Shown piece by piece: positions 59,924 to 64,000 of a stretch of DNA of 64,000 nt (position 1 is the first letter of the stretch; each line of letters begins with the position of its first letter). Under the pieces are notes generated by a model. It worked only from the letters and a program-made list of their open reading frames with translations, ran no database searches and had not been told where the DNA came from. A program made the position numbers and the translations under genes. The stretch is from Ignavibacteriota bacterium (lineage in GTDB: Bacteria > Bacteroidota > Ignavibacteria > Ignavibacteriales > Melioribacteraceae): the NCBI GenBank assembly GCA_002698995.1, contig PAAX01000026.1, positions 1-64,000 of the forward strand, given 5' to 3'.

Positions 59924-61054
59924 TTATTTGTTAAATAAACCAATACCAGGATTATCATTTAAAATTACTTTACCATCAATAACAGCAACTCCTTTATATG
60001 GATCGTTACTGATCAAAAGATTACCGTCTAAATCAGCCCAATCAACCATTGGAGAAAGTTGAGCAGCAGCACTAATTGCACATGAAGTTTCAGTCATACA
60101 ACCGAGCATCACTTTCATACCAAGAGCTCTAGCAAGAATCACCATATTATTTGCTTCCCGCATTCCGGTGCATTTCATTAATTTGATATTTATTCCGGAA
60201 TAAACACCATAAGCTTTTTTTACATCTTCAATTCTTTGAACAGATTCATCACCAATAGTTGGAAGCGGCGATTTTTCTGTTAACCAAGCAATATCATCAA
60301 TTTGTTCTTTAGGCATAGGCTGCTCAACAAATTCAATTCCTCTTTCATTTAACCAATGAATCATATCAAGTGCAAATTCTTTATCTTTCCATCCTTGATT
60401 TACATCTACTGTCAACGGTTTATTAGTTACAGAACGAATTGTTTCAATCATTTCTTTATCGGTTTCTCTACCCAGTTTAACTTTAAGAACTTTGTATTCA
60501 TCCGCTTCTTTTACTTTTTGTCTTACAACTTCTGGAGTATCAATGCCAATAGTATAAGAAGTGTAGGGAGTTTTAGTTTTATCATAACCCCAGATATTAT
60601 ACCACGGCTGCTTCATTATCTTACCTATTAAGTCATGAAGAGCAATATCTACAGATGCTTTAGCAGCTGTATTTTTTTCTTCAATAGAATCTACATAATC
60701 TAAAATAGTCTCTAACTCAAACGGATTTTTGAATTGCGATAAATCAACCTTTGATAAGAATTTTGCTGCAGTATCCTGTGATTCCCCTAAATATGGAGGC
60801 ATTGAAGCTTCACCGTATCCAACAAATCCATCATATTCAATTTTAGTGAGCATAACCGGTGTAGTAGTTCTTGAACTTGTAGCTATTGTAAATACATGCT
60901 TCAATTCTAAGGTATAAGGTTCAAATGTTAGTTTCATATTTTTGTTTCCCGCATTAAAATTTTTTGTAAATCCTTTAACTTCATTTTTTCCTATAAGAGC
61001 TGCTCCCGCAAGTAATGCCGAGCTTTTAAGAAATCCTCTTCTATTCTGTTTCAT
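59924..61054 (-). CDS. Tat-exported L-Ala-D/L-Glu (dipeptide) epimerase
   Basis: A 376-residue enolase-superfamily enzyme. The N terminus NRRGFLKSSALLAGAALIG is a twin-arginine signal, so the folded enzyme is sent to the periplasm. In the barrel domain the catalytic KxK is K191/K193, metal ligands are D217 (VDVNQ), E244 (EQP) and D269 (GDES), and the second base is K291 (NIKLMK). These match muropeptide-type epimerases (YcjG/YkfB). The start at 61054 follows GGAGATC and lies inside the 3' end of the NlpC/P60 gene. That pairing, like ykfB-ykfC in Bacillus, supports processing of L-Ala-D-Glu from peptidoglycan. Confidence 0.9.
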   Translation of the reverse strand: MKQNRRGFLKSSALLAGAALIGKNEVKGFTKNFNAGNKNMKLTFEPYTLELKHVFTIATSSRTTTPVMLTKIEYDGFVGYGEASMPPYLGESQDTAAKFLSKVDLSQFKNPFELETILDYVDSIEEKNTAAKASVDIALHDLIGKIMKQPWYNIWGYDKTKTPYTSYTIGIDTPEVVRQKVKEADEYKVLKVKLGRETDKEMIETIRSVTNKPLTVDVNQGWKDKEFALDMIHWLNERGIEFVEQPMPKEQIDDIAWLTEKSPLPTIGDESVQRIEDVKKAYGVYSGINIKLMKCTGMREANNMVILARALGMKVMLGCMTETSCAISAAAQLSPMVDWADLDGNLLISNDPYKGVAVIDGKVILNDNPGIGLFNK

Positions 61055-62234
61055 ATAGATCTCCATTATAAAATTTATTCGATTTAAATGTATTTATTCC
61101 ATATGTATCTATTGAATTAAGAATTCTCTTAGCTCTTATAAATTGATTATACCTAAACTTGCTGAAATTTTTTGCCTTTGGATCAAGACTATTTATTTTA
61201 ACTTTTCCCGAAGAATGAATAAACTCACCATTGCCTATATATATGCCGACATGAGTAATTCTTTCCTTTTTACCTTCCTTTGCATGATCTCCAAAGAAAA
61301 GTAAATCACCTGGCAAAAGTTTAGAAAAATCCTTTTCAGGAGTTTCAACCAATTCACCGGTATTAACTTGTTGAGATGCATCACGCTGTAAAATAACTCC
61401 GTTTAATCTAAATACTGTTTTTGTAAATCCGCTGCAGTCAACTCCTTTAAGTGAAGTTCCTCCCCATAAGTAAGGAAGTCCCATAAATCTTTCTGCTGTT
61501 TCAAGAATATTATCTTGGTCTGCTTTAGCATTGCTTAACCAGTTGTCAAACAATTGAGCTTCATCCTTTGGTATAAAAGCAATTCTACCATCCGGATATT
61601 GAGCTTTAAAATAATCTTCTTCTTCTGAAAGTAACTTTAAAATATTTCCTGCAACTAAGTCTGATACCCTAATTGATTTTTTAGATTTTTCTTTAAAAGA
61701 AAACCCGAAATCATTAGTATAAATAATTTTTTCTGAATTGACCCATTCATCAAATTCTGTTTTAGTCATGGGATGAAATCCGTCATCGTCAGTCCAGGCA
61801 ATGTAATTATCGCTTGTTTGAATTCTGAACCAATAGTCATTTTCTTCAAGTACTTTAACAGGATCACCAAGCAGAGCTTGGGTAGAAAGTTCTGCCGAAT
61901 GCTTTGGAATACTCCTTAAATTGGCGACAGAAATGTTAATAACTCCGTAAATTTTTCCTTTCAATTTTTCTGAAGGAAGAAGTTCAATGTTAAAATCAGA
62001 AACATCAACATTATTTTCTTTAATAAAATTATTTAATTGATCATAAGCTGCTTTTCGATCTGTTTTAATAAACTTATTTTCTTTCAAATCATATTCTAAG
62101 ATTGCAGTCCTTTTGTCAGGAGCATATTTTAATTTCAATTCGCTTAAAAATTGCTCTAAATTGTTCATCTTGTACTCTTGAGATATTGTTAAAATTGTTA
62201 GGAAGAAATAAAATGATATGGAAACTAATTTCAT
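61041..62234 (-). CDS. NlpC/P60 (C40) murein peptide hydrolase with SH3 modules
   Basis: A 397-residue exported hydrolase with a signal peptide at about 1-19. Bacterial SH3-type domains at about 95-225 (GVINISVANLRSIPKHSAELSTQALLG) precede a C40 catalytic domain at about 240-375. The catalytic residues are C267 (VDCSGFT), H328 (THVGIYIG) and H340 (FIHSSG). This matches YkfC-type gamma-D-glutamyl-L-diamino-acid endopeptidases, which release L-Ala-D-Glu from stem peptides. The 3' end overlaps the epimerase gene by 14 bp, so the product of one enzyme is the likely substrate of the next. Confidence 0.93.
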   Translation of the reverse strand: MKLVSISFYFFLTILTISQEYKMNNLEQFLSELKLKYAPDKRTAILEYDLKENKFIKTDRKAAYDQLNNFIKENNVDVSDFNIELLPSEKLKGKIYGVINISVANLRSIPKHSAELSTQALLGDPVKVLEENDYWFRIQTSDNYIAWTDDDGFHPMTKTEFDEWVNSEKIIYTNDFGFSFKEKSKKSIRVSDLVAGNILKLLSEEEDYFKAQYPDGRIAFIPKDEAQLFDNWLSNAKADQDNILETAERFMGLPYLWGGTSLKGVDCSGFTKTVFRLNGVILQRDASQQVNTGELVETPEKDFSKLLPGDLLFFGDHAKEGKKERITHVGIYIGNGEFIHSSGKVKINSLDPKAKNFSKFRYNQFIRAKRILNSIDTYGINTFKSNKFYNGDLYETE

Positions 62235-62343
62235 GATTCTCTTATTTTTGTGGATAAAATTTAAGTAAGTGGTAAAGTTAATAAAAATAGAATCTTTTTT
62301 GTGAAATAATCATCAAATGTAATTGAAAAATTAAGGAGATTCT

Positions 62344-62592
62344 ATGCAAACTTCTCAACCTAAAGTGATAATGTTTTCCACACCGACTTGCAGTTTTTGC
62401 ACTACAGCAAAAAGATACTTCAGAGAAAAAGGTATAAGATTTACAGATGTTGATGTTTCAAAAGATCAAAAAGCAGCTTTAGATATGCAGCGCAGAACTG
62501 GACAAACCGGTGTTCCTGTTATATTAATTAATAACAGACCAATAATAGGTTTTGATAAAAACAAAATAAATTCAATGTTAAACATAAGATAA
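62344..62592 (+). CDS. Glutaredoxin-family protein
   Basis: An 82-residue cytosolic glutaredoxin/NrdH-like redox protein. The active site is CSFC (C16, C19), with the conserved TGVPV cis-Pro motif (GQTGVPVILINNRPIIGFDKNKI). CxxC with TxxGVP suits a dithiol electron donor, for example to a reductase. The ribosome-binding site is AAGGAG. It lies 9 bp before groES and is probably co-transcribed with it, suggesting expression under oxidative or protein-folding stress. Confidence 0.92.
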   Translation: MQTSQPKVIMFSTPTCSFCTTAKRYFREKGIRFTDVDVSKDQKAALDMQRRTGQTGVPVILINNRPIIGFDKNKINSMLNIR

Positions 62593-62601
62593 GAGGTTAT
62601 T

Positions 62602-62871
62602 ATGAAAATTAAACCAATGGACGACAGAGTACTTGTTGAATTTGAAAAAGAGGAAGAAAAAACCCCTTCCGGAATCATTATTCCAGATACAGCAAAAGAA
62701 AAACCCAGAATGGGTGTTGTTGCTGCTGTAGGTACTGATGAAGATTTACAAGAAAAAATAAAAGTCGGCAATAAAGTTTTATTTGCAAAATACGGTGGTG
62801 AAGATATTGAGTTTGATGGAAAAGAATACAAAATAATTCAACGCTCAGATATTTTAGCCGTAATTGAATAA
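62602..62871 (+). CDS. groES: Co-chaperonin GroES (solitary)
   Basis: An 89-residue GroES, slightly shorter than the usual ~95. The start (KIKPMDDRVLVE), mobile loop (EEKTPSGIIIPDTAKEKP) and core (GNKVLFAKYGGEDIEFDGKEYKIIQRSDILAVIE) are all present. It caps the GroEL ring. No groEL follows; a terminator comes 10 bp after the stop. This is therefore either an extra copy or a split chaperonin operon. It is co-oriented with and 9 bp from the glutaredoxin gene. Confidence 0.95.
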   Translation: MKIKPMDDRVLVEFEKEEEKTPSGIIIPDTAKEKPRMGVVAAVGTDEDLQEKIKVGNKVLFAKYGGEDIEFDGKEYKIIQRSDILAVIE

Positions 62872-62880
62872 TGGTTTTAG

Positions 62881-62907
62881 CTGACCAAGAAATTAGATCT
62901 TGGTCAG
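62881..62907 (+). terminator. Intrinsic terminator after groES
   Basis: A 10-bp stem CTGACCAAGA/TCTTGGTCAG with a 7-base loop, 10 bp after the groES stop. The following T-tract is imperfect (TCTCCATTTCTTT). Confidence 0.75.
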
Positions 62908-63029
62908 TCTCCATTTCTTTAAAGTCCATTCACATTTTGATGTAATCAATATTTTATATAAGTTATAATAAGATTTAGATGTATTTTGTTTTCTCTTTTG
63001 AATGAATACAAATTTATTCTGAGATATAA

Positions 63030-63689
63030 ATGAATTTAATACATTCGCCTTATAAAATAAGGGTGGTGTATGTTATAATATTTTTTTTCATAGCAATATT
63101 TTTTACTCAGGACTATGAATTTACTAACAAATATTTATTAACCAAAAATTCATCCCTTCCAATAAACCAAGAAAATCTTAAATCCTGCGATATCATTTTT
63201 AGAAGAGGCTTAAGTTTAGTAAGTAATTTAGTTTTAAGCGCCGACAGTCATTCCCCTTTTTCACATATTGGAATCATAATAAAAGAGAAGAAAAATATTA
63301 CTGTTGTGCATGTTGTGCCGGATGAATCAGAAACTGGAATTGATATTATAAAGAAAGATGAAATGAACGAATTCCTCAGAAGTGATAGGGCATCAGCTTA
63401 TGCCGTTTACAGATATAAAAGTGAAATAGATTTTTCAAAATTGGAATCATATATAAAATCACAACTTAAAAGAGAAATATTATTTGACGGTGAATTTGAT
63501 TTATCCAGTTCAGATAAACTTTACTGCACTGAATTTGTATATAAATCTTTTTTAGAAGCAGGTATAGATTTAATTGATAATAAATTTGATACGTTACTTA
63601 TTCCAATAGGAAAAAATCCTTTTATACTGCCTGGAAGAATATTAACGTCGTCATATTTAACCAAAATAACAGAATACTTTAATGATTGA
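63030..63689 (+). CDS. YiiX/YebB-like NlpC/P60-type cysteine hydrolase
   Basis: A 219-residue protein with an N-terminal transmembrane segment at about 11-27. A permuted papain-like (YiiX/YebB-type) domain has catalytic His in FSHIGIII and catalytic Cys in YCTEFVYKSF, in the order typical of the permuted group. LKSCDIIFRRG marks its first strand. Substrates of this group are uncertain; amide or ester bonds in peptidoglycan or lipids are possible. It precedes a lipoprotein gene by 11 bp. Confidence 0.83.
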   Translation: MNLIHSPYKIRVVYVIIFFFIAIFFTQDYEFTNKYLLTKNSSLPINQENLKSCDIIFRRGLSLVSNLVLSADSHSPFSHIGIIIKEKKNITVVHVVPDESETGIDIIKKDEMNEFLRSDRASAYAVYRYKSEIDFSKLESYIKSQLKREILFDGEFDLSSSDKLYCTEFVYKSFLEAGIDLIDNKFDTLLIPIGKNPFILPGRILTSSYLTKITEYFND

Positions 63690-63700
63690 TGGAGGAAGTA

Positions 63701-64000
63701 ATGAAGACAAGGATTGGTATTTCACTTTTATTATTTATTGTAATGTTATTTGTTTCCGGCTGCGGCGGTGGATCAAGTGACCCAAAAGATATTGTAATTA
63801 ATTCAATGGAGATGATTGAGAATAATAACGTGTCAGGTGTTTCAGAAATTTTATCAAAAGATGTTAAGAGTTTAGTTGATAGTGAAAAATTAGAAAAAGC
63901 TGTAGCTGAAGAATCAGAAAAAATTAAATCAAAAGGAGGAATAGCAAAAATTGAATTTACCGACGAAAAAGTTGAAGAGAATCAAATCGATTATAAATAT
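63701..64000 (+). CDS. Lipoprotein, 5' part only (runs off the window)
   Basis: An open frame of 100 codons from an ATG with a strong ribosome-binding site (GGAGGAAG) to the end of the window. The lipobox is VSGC (C21), then a Gly/Ser spacer and a helix-rich start (DPKDIVINSMEMIENNNVSGVSEILSKDV) of the kind seen in DUF4878-like lipoproteins, followed by charged sequence. The C terminus lies outside the window. It is co-oriented with the YiiX-like gene. Confidence 0.8.
   Translation, partial: MKTRIGISLLLFIVMLFVSGCGGGSSDPKDIVINSMEMIENNNVSGVSEILSKDVKSLVDSEKLEKAVAEESEKIKSKGGIAKIEFTDEKVEENQIDYKY

Overview
The window is AT-rich (roughly one third G+C by eye) and densely coded on both strands, with most genes on the minus strand. 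The source is probably an Ignavibacteria-like member of the Bacteroidota/Chlorobi group. The evidence is six secreted proteins ending in a type IX secretion (T9SS) C-terminal domain with the motif NYPNPFNPTT, a Reg_prop/Y_Y_Y propeller histidine kinase, TonB-domain and TlpA-like periplasmic proteins, and purine-rich ribosome-binding sites. The phylum is an inference from these families. No rRNA, tRNA, CRISPR array, transposase or T9SS machinery gene was seen.

Layout. 1-7.6 kb: a propeller histidine kinase with NarL-type and CheY-type response regulators and a truncated GLUG protein, then a T9SS YCF48-like propeller protein and a PAS-LuxR regulator. 7.8-15.8 kb: a minus-strand run of exported proteins (TlpA-like, several unrecognised small secreted proteins, a decayed gene, a FISUMP protein and a separate T9SS-domain protein). 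15.9-19.5 kb: a histidine kinase and NtrC-type regulator pair. 19.6-20.3 kb: a VapBC-type toxin-antitoxin pair. 20.5-23.3 kb: two translationally coupled amidohydrolases, one carrying a 9 x 39 bp repeat array translated in frame at its N terminus. 23.6-35.1 kb: two copies of a lipoprotein plus ~914-residue T9SS propeller cassette, flanking two further T9SS proteins. 35.1-41.3 kb: cell-wall amidase, thioredoxin-like protein, MORN/TonB protein, L,D-transpeptidase-like protein, a small helical protein and lexA with its own operator.

41.4-56.3 kb is the most striking region: a minus-strand locus with the architecture of a synthase-dependent exopolysaccharide system. In transcription order it holds a GH9 glycosidase, a KaiC/RecA-like ATPase with an altered P-loop and a possible degenerate GGDEF-like tail, a TPR/beta-barrel outer-membrane protein (PgaA/PelB-like), a processive GT2 synthase (PgaC-like), a small single-span protein, a membrane-anchored GATase-like plus NodB-like protein without the usual metal-binding motifs, an FN3 lipoprotein and a soluble PAS hybrid kinase with degenerate ATP-binding boxes. 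It matches neither Pga, Bcs nor Pel exactly and is my best candidate for an undescribed system.

56.4-64 kb: a fatty-acid-hydroxylase-like enzyme, then a probable muropeptide-processing operon (NlpC/P60 hydrolase, Tat-exported dipeptide epimerase, M16 peptidase pair), a glutaredoxin, a solitary groES, a YiiX-like hydrolase and the start of a lipoprotein gene.

Repeats link the regions. A short palindrome (arms GAGACGTTGC/GCAACGTCTC) sits in frame in three T9SS domains, REP-like palindromes occur in intergenic DNA and inside one gene, and a MITE-like inverted-repeat element lies at 5.2 kb.
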